A stretch of 64,000 nucleotides of DNA, from positions 9,685,239-9,749,238 of the forward strand of contig JAYGXS010000004.1 of the NCBI GenBank assembly GCA_036362985.1, given 5' to 3'. Under the pieces are notes generated by a model that ran no database searches, was not told where the DNA came from, and worked only from the letters and a program-made list of their open reading frames with translations. Below, piece after piece: positions 49,411 through 59,740 of this stretch (its first letter is position 1; each line of letters begins with the position of its first letter). A program made the position numbers and the translations under genes. The DNA comes from Ligula intestinalis (lineage: Eukaryota > Platyhelminthes > Cestoda > Diphyllobothriidea > Diphyllobothriidae).

Positions 49411-50166
49411 ACTTAGTCTGAGTGACAGCATGAACTTTGGTGGCGGCAAACGAGGAACAGGGTTGCTGCACGATCGCAGAATCATACTTGAGATTCTTCA
49501 GCCACTGACACTCAGCCGTCAATGTTTGCAGAGTAGACTTCGGGCCTTGTTCAATTTTTGAAAGCAAATGGGTCCAGAATTCAGAATCACGAGGTGACTG
49601 CAAAGCGCCCACAAAGATGAGGCAATTGAATTGGTCATCGGTCAACTCTCGAAACTTGAACAGTTCACACTCGCGTTTGACAGTACGGGGGAGTGTTAGA
49701 AAATCATCCGCCTTGTTTTTCAACAGATTGAGACACCGGTACCGAATACTGAACAAGGAGGAATTTTCGCCGAATGTCTCTGACAGGCGCTGGACGATTT
49801 CATCGAAAGTGAAGTGTTTTGGCAGAATGATATCCGCGTACCACTCGTGTTCTCTGGTGCCCAGTTTGCGTAAAAGCAGGCGCACCTGCCATGCATCATC
49901 GGCCTTGACAAATTCCATGCGGAATAGGTCTTACCAACGTTTGAACCAAGCGTCAAAGGTAACGCCGGAGCCGGGGTCATAAATGAACTCAGTGATAGAA
50001 GCCGCAGTGGCGTCCGCCGATGTGGACAGTTAAGAAGAATCTGGGTCAGACAAATGCCAACTAAATTTTTGCATCATAGACTCCAGCAACTTTATGTGTG
50101 CAGCTTCGAATTGCATTTGCCGTTGTTGCAGGATAGCGAGCAATTGTTCTGAGGAAATGGCCACGG
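49411..50166 (-). pseudogene. Ty3/Gypsy-type gag, two premature stops
   Basis: The minus-strand frame runs from VAISSEQLLAILQQRQMQ (the start ATG appears changed to GTG) through FEAAHIKLLESMMQKFSW. It crosses stops after DPDSS and after FDAWFKRW, then is open from MEFVKADDAWQVRLLLRK through LPKHFTFDEIVQRLSETFGE, SIRYRCLNLLKNKADDFLTL and FNCLIFVGALQSPRDSEFW. This is the helical gag of flatworm Gypsy elements that start with a glutamine-rich coiled segment. Past about 49410 the frame reads antisense through an inverted LTR fragment. No protease, RT or integrase follows. Confidence 0.75.
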
Positions 50167-50169
50167 TGA

Positions 50170-50281
50170 GTCCTGAGATCTGTGTCGCCAAATGGCGTAA
50201 CGGAAGCCCAGGCCGAGATATCACCGCCCAACAACGTCTTGTGTGAGTTCCCAAAAAAGAACACGACAACAGGTTTGGTTG
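50170..50281 (-). repeat. Gypsy LTR end/leader upstream of gag
   Basis: On the minus strand GTTGGGCGGTGATATCTCGG, CCTGGGCTTCCGTTACGCC and TTTGGCGACACAGATCTC precede the gag start. TGGCGAC could begin a primer binding site. A diverged inverted copy is at 49315-49410. Confidence 0.6.
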
Positions 50282-50984
50282 TCCCGAAACTTTGGTGAGC
50301 GATAACGTGCATTCGCCACCATATCACCCGCAGTTCAACGAACAGGTTGAGTGATTCGTTGACATCTTCAAGCGGGCTCTCCATAAGTCAAAAGGGGAAG
50401 GGACGAAGGAAGAAATTCTCGAACTATTTCTGCTGAATTATTGAGCCACCCCGAACCCTCACACTCCAAACGGTGTCTTTCCTGTAGAAGCTTTGATGCA
50501 GAGAAAACTTCGCACACCATTTGACGTTATTCGTCCGCTGCCATCTCTTGGTGTTGTTGATTAATCAGCCCATCCGACGTCAATGGAAAGGCAATTCAAC
50601 CGACGTCCACGGTGCAAAACAATGATTGTTCCACCCAGGCCTCAGCAAGGATTGTTATGGAACGAATCAACCTACATGGTCTGTGTCCTTTAAATGTGTG
50701 CACATAATCAACTCTCAAAGATAAATACGCACGGGGCGCGAAAGAAGGCTTTTTGGAAAAGTGTGGGACACCAGAGACTGTAGCAACTACTCCGGACACT
50801 TCGAATGTTTTGGTTCGTCCTCTCTCTTCCCTTCCCAGGAACCGTTCTTACCTTAAAAGAACTCTCCAGCGGGAAATCCTCGACATCCGACGTGATCCAC
50901 GCCGAGGTTTACAGGCACTTAGGAAATACAATGTCCGGCCCCGTCAGCAGGCAGAAGAACATTAGTTACAGAGAAGAGGAAGAC

Positions 50985-51090
50985 TCGAGTGGTCATTTAT
51001 AACTTACTAGCCGTCATCAGCCGACCGTTCCCAAACCCCGGTTTCGTAACCTCTGAGGCTCAAACCCGTGACCTGTTGGTTTAATGTTCA
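50985..51090 (-). mobile_element. tRNA-derived SINE copy (partial)
   Basis: The tail (TTACTAGCCGTCATCAGCC) is followed by the B-box complement GAGGCTCAAACCCGTGACC. Its head end is replaced by the hammerhead-like repeat at 51099. Confidence 0.55.
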
Positions 51091-51098
51091 ATGAAGAC

Positions 51099-51175
51099 GA
51101 CTCGATCGCTGGGACAATACTGTTTCTTGCCTGACCTTTCGAGATCAATCGCAGGTTCAGCATCAGCGACAGAGT
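51099..51175 (-). repeat. hammerhead-like repeat copy i
   Basis: Minus strand: GCTGATGCTGAACC...GATCTCGAAAGGTCAGGCAAG, then GTATTGTCCCAGCGATCG. The core is CTGATGC/GAAAG, so two key bases have changed. About 270 bp upstream on this strand lies a Penelope-like C-terminal remnant. Confidence 0.45.
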
Positions 51176-51439
51176 CAGAGAGCAGTAGCAGATACGGGTA
51201 GCATATGCACAGGCGTTTGCAGTATTTATAGAATGCAGTCATTACTGCACACATGCAACGAAAATTAATGGTAATTGCCTTCCTGTGCGTTGACAGTCTG
51301 TTGGACGGGCTCTGAGTTGCTGAACTTGCATTGGGCGTTGTGGGCTCGGGCGTGATGATTGCTCGGTCCGCTGGCCCTTCGGTGTTGGCATAGGATGACG
51401 CGGTTGCCTTTCCGTTCCCCAAGTGGCGACTTGCTTTGG

Positions 51440-51510
51440 CCAAATTGAGTCTCAGCGATTGGGCAAATCGTTGCACTTGTTTATGGATTGATGGCCTGTG
51501 AACCATGACT
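51440..51510 (-). pseudogene. Penelope-like C-terminal tail remnant
   Basis: The minus-strand frame ESWFTGHQSINKCNDLP matches the tail remnant at 31780-31860 ([17 protein letters not shown]). Only this end is preserved. Confidence 0.6.
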
Positions 51511-51529
51511 CAAAGTGGTAGTGAGACGT

Positions 51530-51790
51530 CAGGCGGGACGAATAGTATATTTTGTACAGGATTAGTGAAGAATAGGTTGGAGAAAGTTGGCAGCCGGACG
51601 CGCGTGCGTCCACAGCCGCGAGGACCAACGTCCGAAGTGTCAGAGCACGGATTTCAGCACAACGCCTCCAGCGGGGTAAGGTGTGAGTAAGCGTCATTGG
51701 ACAGACCGAATTGGAGCTGGCAGACACTGGTGCGTACGTTCTAACGGTCGCTCCAGGCGAGAGGTTGAGCGTTGCATGCAGAGTTAGGCC
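51530..51790. repeat. dispersed repeat family F, copy 2
   Basis: GAATAGGTTGGAGAAAGTTG, GCAGCCGGACGCGCGTGCG and CAGACCGAATTGG are shared with copies at 48310 and 52000. Confidence 0.55.
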
Positions 51791-51999
51791 ACCAAATGCC
51801 TTCTTTCGAGAACGTTTACTGTTATAAAACTTTAGGGGAGGCGGTGTGAGTAAAGTTTGGACCATAGGGGTTTTCTTGACGTCTTAATGGGATTTTGAGC
51901 CAGAAAACTGACTGTAGCGCCACCAGAACATAGTAGCAGCTATAATTATTAGGACCTTCAGGCCTGGTCCCGTATGAGAAGAGAAGAAATGGAGAATAT

Positions 52000-52205
52000 A
52001 GTGTATTCTGTATAATACTGCTGGAAAAAAAGGGTGCGTCCGCAACCTCCGGAACGGCGTCCGGAGTGTGAGACCGTTGGCATTCCCCATAGCGCCATGC
52101 GCTACGTTGTGAGAGCCAGCCTTAAAAATGATTTACCGGTTAGGCCAGTCGGAATTGGTAGCTACAAATCGCGAGAGGTTTAGCGTTACAGCATGCGCCG
52201 GGCAT
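52000..52205. repeat. dispersed repeat family F, copy 3
   Basis: GTATTCTGTATAATACTG, GGGTGCGTCCGCAACC, GGCGTCCGGAGTGTGAGA and CAGTCGGAATTGG align with copy 2, about 420 bp upstream in the same orientation. Confidence 0.5.
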
Positions 52206-52489
52206 TTGTCCACTACATACATGTCCAGCAAACACAATTATCAAAGGTAAATACAAGATACCACCTTGCAAACACGCATCCTTACACCTTTAGCATGCAA
52301 ACGATCTCCTCTGTCGGCTCCGGGTATGATGGAAAATGTGGCACGGCTGATCTGACCCATCTCACCTTCGCATCAATAATTTCCTTTCATGTAGCTTGAC
52401 ATGTGTGAAGCAGGGACTAGGTCGTACGTGGTACGCATAAATGGGCTGCTTAGTTTTCTCAGTAACTGCGCCGAAAATAACCACCAGCT

Positions 52490-52805
52490 GGCTGAATCGA
52501 TCAAGCCATTATTGTTTGAGGATAAAAGGGGGAGCAGTGAGCTTGTGGCCGTCATTTCTCATTGCTTTTCAGGGATCTGCTAAGTTATTGATCCACACTG
52601 TGGACTATTCTAGACACACACACACCTCACATTTTGCCCGTATTCACATTAAATCATACAACTTCTTCCTTAGCACACCATTTAGGCGCAAAGTACTTGA
52701 ATGTTTGTACTACAAACCCTTTAGAGCCGCCGTCATCGCAGATACGTGTTCTCAGGTGTGACCCGGCACTACCAATGCTTAGCCTGGACTAGTCAGTCTG
52801 AGATG
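52490..52805 (+). repeat. dispersed repeat G, copy 1
   Basis: GTCATTTCTCA(T/C)TG, TGGACTATTCTAGACACA, TTAGCACACC, CGTTGTACT-like and GCCTGG(A/C)CTAG(T/C)CAGTC blocks align in order with 57440-57740. Confidence 0.7.
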
Positions 52806-52850
52806 ACTGCTTGAAGCGTCAGGCGAACAAAAGTATTGTCCCAGCGATCG
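52795..52850 (+). repeat. degenerate hammerhead-like repeat copy j
   Basis: TCTGAGATGACTGCTTGAAG then CGTCAGGCGAACAAAAGTAT and GTCCCAGCGATCG match the family outside a decayed core. Confidence 0.4.
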
Positions 52851-53155
52851 AGTTTTCTTCTTTCTCGCGAATAAATTTCGAGAGCGCTTTTCAGCTGCTT
52901 CCGCTCCGTGCATGAACAACGAAATATTAAGCGAACACATCAATTTGAATTTACACAAAATCGATAAAAGCAAGGTCGTATCAACGTGGCAAGTGGCCAA
53001 AAGTTATGTCAACTGTTAAACTTGGGACCAAAGAAATGGGGGGGAAATTTAACCAAATAAAGGTGTGGTATGTATTTACCACGGCAGTTGAAGATTGACT
53101 ACATAGTCTAGTTGCTTACATAGGTCGGGTTTCTCCCACCGTATGTAGGATGCTT

Positions 53156-53215
53156 CCATGTAGCGTAAGGTCCGGTTTGTTCGTGCTCGAACAAGAACGC
53201 GGAAAGATGTGTTAG
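53156..53215. repeat. left inverted arm of the Penelope-like element
   Basis: 60 bp are the reverse complement of 55450-55509 with a single mismatch (AACGC against AACGT). The right arm lies inside the end of the coding region, so the left arm is an inverted partial copy of the element's own 3' coding end. Penelope elements are known for such inverted pseudo-LTR arrangements. Confidence 0.9.
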
Positions 53216-53222
53216 TGTTTAA

Positions 53223-55538
53223 TTTCTCAAACGGCACTTTCCCACGGATACAATTAAGTCTTTGGATAGACTTTTACAGCTGCGATGCAGAATTACGAAA
53301 GAAAATACACACATTGAATTGCTCCGAACTTGCATAAATAGCAAGGAGTATCCAGAACAATTCTATAAGACACTACGTCGAGGAAAGTTACGTCCAACTA
53401 TTAAGAATTTGGATCGGCTTACGAAATCTACAATTTAGGACTCATTGTTGGCTGTATGTTCTATCAGAACTCAGCTGGACCAGACAAGACATGTGCTGGA
53501 CAATATAAGCCCGTTTTGTTGGTTAATCTTCATAATGCATGCATGCATCATACAAAAGAAGACAAGAGAGACATACCGCTTGAAGTATACGAAGTCCTTA
53601 TCCAAGAGGTCGACTGACGAAAATTTTCCTCTGAACCCAGACGAAATTATTCTCAACCTTTCAGACCTTAAACTTACTAAATTACAGTCCGAGGCTTTAT
53701 CACTGGGATTAGACTTTCGTGTCCCAAACAGAAGAATAAACCCAGTTGAGATTGAGGCACAATTTGAAGACTTGAACTCCCAGCTTTCTGACTTAATACC
53801 TAGGTCCAATGAAGATTTGGGCTGGCTTAAAGCAAAATTTGTGGACATTTCTCACCAATATCGTATTGCTCCGGTAACACAAATGACGCCTTTGACTAAG
53901 GAGCATATGGCTGCGCTTACCGAGCTAAAACGTCACGAAGAAATAACAATTTCTAAGCCTGATAAAGGCCATGGAGTTGTGATTCTCAACCGGAAAGATA
54001 ATGTGAAAAAAATGGAAGCCATTCTAAGTGATCAGACCAAATTTCGTCAAGAGACCTCATCCAAAGTCCAAACCAAAGCAAAGGAGGACTCAGTCTGGAA
54101 AATTATTAAAAAGTTGCGAGACATTAACCTGATAGATACTTCAACTGCTTTTAATCTGAAACCTACAGGTACGAATATTCCAAGACTATATGGTCTGCCA
54201 AAAACGCATGAGAAAGGCGTACCTCTACGGCCTATTCTGTCCATGACAAATTCTCCTCAACACAAGCTGGCACAGTGGCTTGTCAATGAATTAAAGCCAA
54301 TTCGGCAACGATTCGCCACTTATGCTTCAAAGGATGTTTTTCAATTTATTGAAGATATCAAGCTCCAAAATATTGCAAAAAAATTCATTTTTTTTCTAGA
54401 TGTTGAGTCATTATTTACAAATGTACCCTTGGAGGAAACAATTGAGGTCATATGCAATCATGCATCAGAAACTCGACTGCCACCTGATATACTGAGGGAC
54501 TTGCTAACGATTTGTACGAAGAACGTACAACTTCTCTTCAATGGAGTTATATATAGACAAATTGATGGAGTAGCAATGGGGAGCCCACTCGGGCCTACCT
54601 TTGCAGACATCTTCATGGGTCACTTAGAGGAAAAGGTTTCGTCGGAACTTAATAAAACAACAATATATAGACGATATGTGGATGACATTTTCGCTATTGT
54701 TGATACCAAAAGAGATGCTGAAAATCTTCTAACTTTGATGAATACATTGCATCAAAAGATTAAGTTCACGATAGAAATGGAGCAGAACAACCAATTATCT
54801 GTTCTTGACGTCCTCCTGTTCAGAGAGGATGGTGGGTCAATAAGGCGCACCATTTTCCACAAGACTACATGGAAAGGCCAATACCTACATTTTACTAGTT
54901 TTGTGCCTATACGGTGGAAACGAAATTTGGTACTTTACCTTTTCTAGAGAGCCAGGAATATCTGCTCCAGCGAGACCCTACTAACAGAGTTTGCCTACAT
55001 AAAAGAGGCCTTACTCAAGCGTTGCTACCCCTTGCGTTTCATCCAAAAATACAGTTGCCCTTTACGGCCAAAATCTACGGACCAGTCGGTTCCGAGAAAG
55101 CCCGTTTTTATATCCTTACCATTTAAAGGAGACAACATCGTGAATTCAATCAAGCGAAGACTACGGTGTTCTATTCAAAGAACTTACTATGCAGCCGAAC
55201 TTGTTTTCCTCACTTCAACAAAAAGGCTCCCAATTAACTGGCCAAAGGATGCCTTGCCTTTGCACGCCACCTCAAACTGTGTATACGAATTTACCTGCAC
55301 TTGCGGATGCAAGTACATTGGCCGTACGCAAAGGCAATTGGCAACCAGGGCTGCTGAGCATTTGCCTTCTTGGCTTTTAAAACAGGAGAACAAAGAACCA
55401 CGTTCATCTATTACAAAACACCTACTAGACAGTGGTCATTTTGTTGACGCTAACACATCTTTCCACGTTCTTGTTCGAGCACGAACAAACCGGACCTTAC
55501 GCTACATGGGGGATGATGATCGGGATAATTTATCTTGA
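53223..55538 (+). pseudogene. Penelope-like element: reverse transcriptase plus GIY-YIG endonuclease
   Basis: One frame over 2.3 kb encodes a Penelope-like retroelement protein, broken only by TAG at 53436 and 54945. The N-terminal part includes LDRLLQLRCRITKENTH and RRGKLRPTIKNL. The RT region has ISKPDKGHGVVILNR, IPRLYGLPKTHEKGVPLRPI, FFLDVESLFTNVPLEET (first Asp), VAMGSPLGPTFADIFMGH and YRRYVDDIFAI with YVDD at 54675-54686. After the second stop the frame continues RARNICSSETLLTEFAYIKE to CYPLRFIQKYSCPLRPKS. It ends with the GIY-YIG domain CVYEFTCTCGCKYIGRTQRQ then ATRAAEH. The 5' end has no Met and abuts the inverted arm, so it is probably truncated. Confidence 0.9.
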
Positions 55539-55870
55539 CCTCTTATCTTCACCTATGTTAATATCGATATGTATATGAGTGCGTTTGTTTGTGTTGTCCG
55601 AACAGCTGGTGTTCAGGGTTATGCTTGGCTGATGAAGGCTAATAAGCCCGAAACAGTTCTGTATCAAGTTACCCCCAGATGCTGTAATACCCCACTTACT
55701 GCTATTATGACTTGGCCGGAATCGGCCTGGCAGGTGGTCACCCGTTAGGGACCTCTGACCACCACATGAACTTTGTTTATTTCGGAAGCCTATTTGGTCG
55801 GCGTTTGCACATTTCTGAGTAAATATATATCTATATATATGGATACATATACTTATACTATTCGGCATTG
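55539..55870 (+). other. Penelope-like 3' untranslated tail
   Basis: Runs from the stop of the GIY-YIG frame through the hammerhead to an AT-rich (TATA)n-like stretch at 55820-55855, where unit A of the downstream duplication begins. The exact 3' end is unclear. Confidence 0.6.
55624..55668 (+). ncRNA. type I hammerhead ribozyme in the Penelope-like 3' tail
   Basis: All core elements are present in order. Stem I strands are CTTGG (55624-55628) and TCAAG (55664-55668). The core is CTGATGA (55629-55635). Stem II is GGCT-aata-AGCC, closed below by an A-C mismatch. Then come GAAA (55650-55653) and a short stem III ACA-gttc-TGT. The cleavage triplet is GTA, so cleavage would fall after A55663. 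Hammerheads in Penelope-like tails are established. The GTA triplet and A-C at position 10.1/11.1 could lower activity. Confidence 0.75.
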
Positions 55871-56475
55871 AAAATCGTGGATTGGTGGGTTACAAGCTGA
55901 TGAGAGGGGGGCGGTAATTTTGTCCTCATGTCTAAGAGTCAGATTGCATTGGCACTTCTGTGGCGCATTTACCATCAAGGTCCAATTCGACGATGACGAT
56001 TATACCGTCCATTTCCCGAGTTCTGAATCGCTGGTGTCGGAAAACCACTGACTCCATTCGTCGCATGTCAGTTACGACTATCAACATGTCAGTTACGACC
56101 ATCATGCAATTTGTAAGCTTATGAATGACGATTGTTTATTTGAACTCCTTCCTGACAGGACACGAGAATAGCCCAGTAATACTGGTAGAATTTTGATAAA
56201 TTCTAGGAATGGTACCTACTAATATGTTCCAATCCCATCACTGGATCTAATTCAAAGATTAACTGTAACCCTAACATTAAACCTACCCTTAAACTTTGCC
56301 CGACTCTAGTCCTGATTTTATTGGAATTTGGCGTCTGCATTACGGCGGTTTCTGTTTGTGGGCCCCTATCTGGAGCCATAGAAACTAGCCCTACCAGCCT
56401 TTATAAATTTGTTCCCTTGTTCATTGACCGTCCTGCTGTGTGGAAGCATGTTTTTGTTAGGAGTCTAGCCTTACC

Positions 56476-56905
56476 GAATGCAAGCCTTCCCGAGGTGTCG
56501 TGCCTGTAACCGACTGCCACAATGACTGCTTTGTCGATGTGGACTGCCTTCAAGGTCATATGTCTTCGCGGTGGCTGGGCCCACGCGATGACTTTAAACC
56601 TGGACATGGACCGCAAGGACACCGTCAGTCTGTCTTATTCCCGGGCTTCGCCCTGAAGCGAGACATTCAATGGCAATTGCTACCCGAGAAAGCATTTCCC
56701 GGTTTTGAACACAATAAACCTTCCTCTGGGTGGCTTTCACTTTTACGCCCTTCTTATTTTGTAACTTTTTTGGGATTCCAAAGGGCGTAATAAGACGGTG
56801 GCAAGGACACAGTCGCCGTTACAACCATTTTGATACAGGATATCGGGAGCTAATGGACTAGGTTATGCATCTACCCCCTTCTAACTAGTTAGCTATCGTG
56901 ATATG
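56476..56905 (+). mobile_element. family E insertion in unit A (copy 2)
   Basis: About 430 bp absent from the matching site in unit B (near 58495). It contains GGACTGCCTTCAAGGTCAT, GGCCCACGCGATGAC and CACAATAAACCTTCCTCTGG, shared with family E at 32050-32475 and 62330-62560. Duplicate with and without the segment makes insertion more likely than deletion, but direction is inferred. Confidence 0.6.
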
Positions 56906-56999
56906 TGTGCCCAGAAAGATGACGTAGAGATATACTTTGAATAGTAAGACCTGGTTTAGCCGATACCAAAGACAGTGGCAGATGACCCTTTCTGACACA

Positions 57000-57190
57000 G
57001 ACAAAGCAGACTGGAATGGCAATTGTCAGCCAAACTCACCCGAGTTTTGACCCCTTGACCTTGTTAGTTAGGAATCCAGCGCACTCCAACCATTGAACTG
57101 CAAGCTTGTTGCCTTGCCGATTCAAATTGGAGATATTTGCATGTGCGGATGAAGGTTCACCAAGCGGTTACGGAACTGACTTGCGCTGTC
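57000..57190 (-). mobile_element. tRNA-derived SINE copy in unit A
   Basis: Same SINE as at 58590 and at the same relative position of the duplication, so it predates the duplication. Boxes are eroded in this copy. Confidence 0.6.
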
Positions 57191-57439
57191 CTGCTCTCGT
57201 ACTCACTCTCGAGCACGCTTGTTCACCCTCCCGGTGATTATTAATCCGCCAACAACGAAACTATTATTCACAAGACATTCATTAGGCATCGGCAAAATGC
57301 GAGTTGTTATTGCAGATGTTCGCAGAAGTCCTCTTTCGAATCGACTTTGCTTTTTATTATAAGTTCGGAGGTAATGATCATAGTGGCAAAGTTCCCCGTA
57401 TGGAAGACCTGTGTCGTTGAGGTAAGGTGGTCTTGTATT

Positions 57440-57740
57440 CCAAAAGACGTGGAAGAGAGACAATGGGCTCGTGACTGTCATTTCTCACTGCGAAAACGGG
57501 CGATTTTACTTTTCAGCGAGTTACTCTCTGGACTATTCTAGACGCATACACACACCTTGCATTTTGGCCGCATGCACATACAATCCTACGCCTCTTTGTT
57601 TAGCACACCGCCTAGGCACAAACTACTCGAACGTTAGTACTAAAAAGCCCTTAGAGTCGCCATCAACGCAGACACACTCTCTCAGGCGTTACCTGGCACT
57701 ATCTATACAGAGCCTGGCCTAGCCAGTCCGAGATAACTGT
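57440..57740 (+). repeat. dispersed repeat G, copy 2
   Basis: Aligns with 52490-52805 (TGTCATTTCTCACTG, GGACTATTCTAGACGCATAC, GTTTAGCACACC, AGCCTGGCCTAGCCAGTC). It lies between units A and B of the direct duplication. Confidence 0.7.
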
Positions 57741-57899
57741 TCAGGGTTGTGCTTTTTAAGCAAGCAACTATATATTTCTAATTGACATTTGGACCGACGA
57801 TCATGTCTTTCGGAGCACACACTACTGGAGTGGTTATGAACCCCTTCCGCGAAAATTCAGTGTTTCCCCATTATCATAACTCAAATAGGCACGTTGTGG

Positions 57900-59022
57900 A
57901 ATGGAGGCTTACCAGCTGATGACGAGATAATTCTGTCCTCCCGACTAAGAGTCAAACTGCCTTCGTACCTCTATGTCAAATGTAACGCCAATATCTAATT
58001 CGACTATGGCGAGTGTATCATCCATTTGTCGAGTTGTGAATCTCTGATGTCGTACGACCAGTGACTCTATTCGTTGCACGTCCGCTACGCCCATCGGCTC
58101 ACGAAATTGGTGAGCTTATGAATGAAGATTGTTTATGTGGATCCCGTCCTGACAGGACACGAGAATGTCCTCCCGTTCTCCCCAGTAATACCGGGAGTAT
58201 TGCGATAAATTCTTGGAAGGGTACCTACTAATATGTTCCAATCCCATCAATGAATCGAATTCAAGGATTCACCTTAATCTTAATGTTAACCTTCCCTAAA
58301 CGTTTGTCCCAACTCGTACCCTAGTTTAATTTAAAGCTGACGCAAACTCATCTGCGTTACGGCGGCTTATGTTCCAGAGTCCCACCGGGAAGCCACAGAA
58401 ACTAGCCCTACCAGCCTATATAGAGCCGCTCAGTTGTTCATTGACTGCTACGTTTTATGGAAGCATGCTCTTGTTAGAAGTCTAACCTACCAGTGTGCCT
58501 AGGAAGATGGCATTGTGATATACTTTGAGAATTAAGAATTGGTTCAGTCGACAACAAAGGGGGGGGCAGATGACCCTTTCCGACAAAGACAAAGCAAACT
58601 GGAATGGCAAATTTCAGCCAGCTCCACCCGGGGTTCGAACGCGCGACCTTGTAAGTTAAAAGTCCAACTTTCTATCCATTGAACTGCAAGCTCGTTCTCT
58701 TACCGGTTTAGATTGGAAATATTGACATCGGCGGGTGAACTTTCACCGAGCGGTAACCGGACTTACCCGTTCTGTTCTACCTTGAGGCTCACCCTCCTGA
58801 TGATTTTTAATCCGCCAATAACGAAATTATCATTCACAAGACATCAATAGGCATCGGCAAAGATGTGAGTTGGTATCGCAGATATTCGCAAAAGTCCTTT
58901 TTTCGAGTCGACTTCGCTTTTTATTATAACTTCGGGGGTGAGGATCATAGTGGCAGTGCTATCCACATGGAAGACGTGTGTCGTTGAGATAAGGTGGTCT
59001 TTGACTCCAAAAGACAGCCAAG
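57900..59022. repeat. direct duplication, unit B
   Basis: Second unit of the duplication, without the family E insertion. It is clearly diverged from unit A (several differences per 50 bp), so the duplication is old or the sequence is a twice-inserted repeat. Confidence 0.85.
58590..58770 (-). mobile_element. tRNA-Lys-like SINE copy in unit B
   Basis: The minus strand has TTCAATGGATAGAAAG, then GTTGGACTTTTAACTTAC and GGTCGCGCGTTCGAACCCC. The CTTTTAA loop gives a UUU anticodon, as in tRNA-Lys, and suggests the source of the SINE head. Confidence 0.65.
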
Positions 59023-59740
59023 ACGTCTTTCTGACACGGACGATTCTTATAGCGATGCCGACTCCAGAGTAATAACGCTGTGCAATGTGATAGATGCAGC
59101 AGGAAAAGTGTGACTTGTGCCACTCTTATTTCACCCTCCTTATTCAAAAAAGGTGATCTGATCGAGTACGGCTCGTAATGAGCCAGTTCAGGTGTCATTA
59201 GCGCTGTCCACATACTAACCGCGTTGACTATCATCTTATTTAAAGAGGAAGGACACTTTTAAGATCACCTGGGTGTACTGAAATCGGATAACGGAGTGGT
59301 ATTTTATTGAAAATTAATTTCAGTATGCTTCAGGAACGTCTGCTAGTACTACATAGAACATATTTTAGTAAAGGATGTGAGATTCAACTTCTAGTTATAT
59401 CACTGGAGAGAGAATTACATCAGTCTTACATCTGACTCGAAACAGAGCCTTCGAAATCAACTGTTTGGTACTCGTGTCGACTGCTCCTGTCGTCATCCGG
59501 CTACCTTTGAGCCTCCGTGCAATTTGGCAATTCCACTACTTTTGTTTTAGTTGGAATGTGAATATACGGTCGATTATCTCGTTATCAGACTTTGTTTTTA
59601 TCAACGTTGCCAAAAAACCAGTCCTAAAGGTTTTAGGTGTGCAGATCCGATGGCATTATGGTGACTCACACTGTGCAGGTAAACATGAGCCAAGGCTCAC
59701 CGCCGCAAACAAGTAAACATACACTGGCCGCCTACACCCG
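59023..59740. other. non-coding sequence, nothing recognised
   Basis: No conserved frame or repeat copy identified. Short open frames on both strands have no motif. Confidence 0.4.

Larger units (their letters stand above)
55880..57470. repeat. direct duplication, unit A (with insertion)
   Basis: Aligns with 57900-59022 along its length. Shared landmarks include GTCCTC...TAAGAGTCA, CCTGACAGGACACGAGAAT, TACCTACTAATATGTTCCAATCCCATCA, a SINE copy, TTATTATAA(G/C)TTCGG and AAGGTGGTCTT. Unit A carries an extra segment at about 56476-56905 absent from unit B. Confidence 0.85.
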
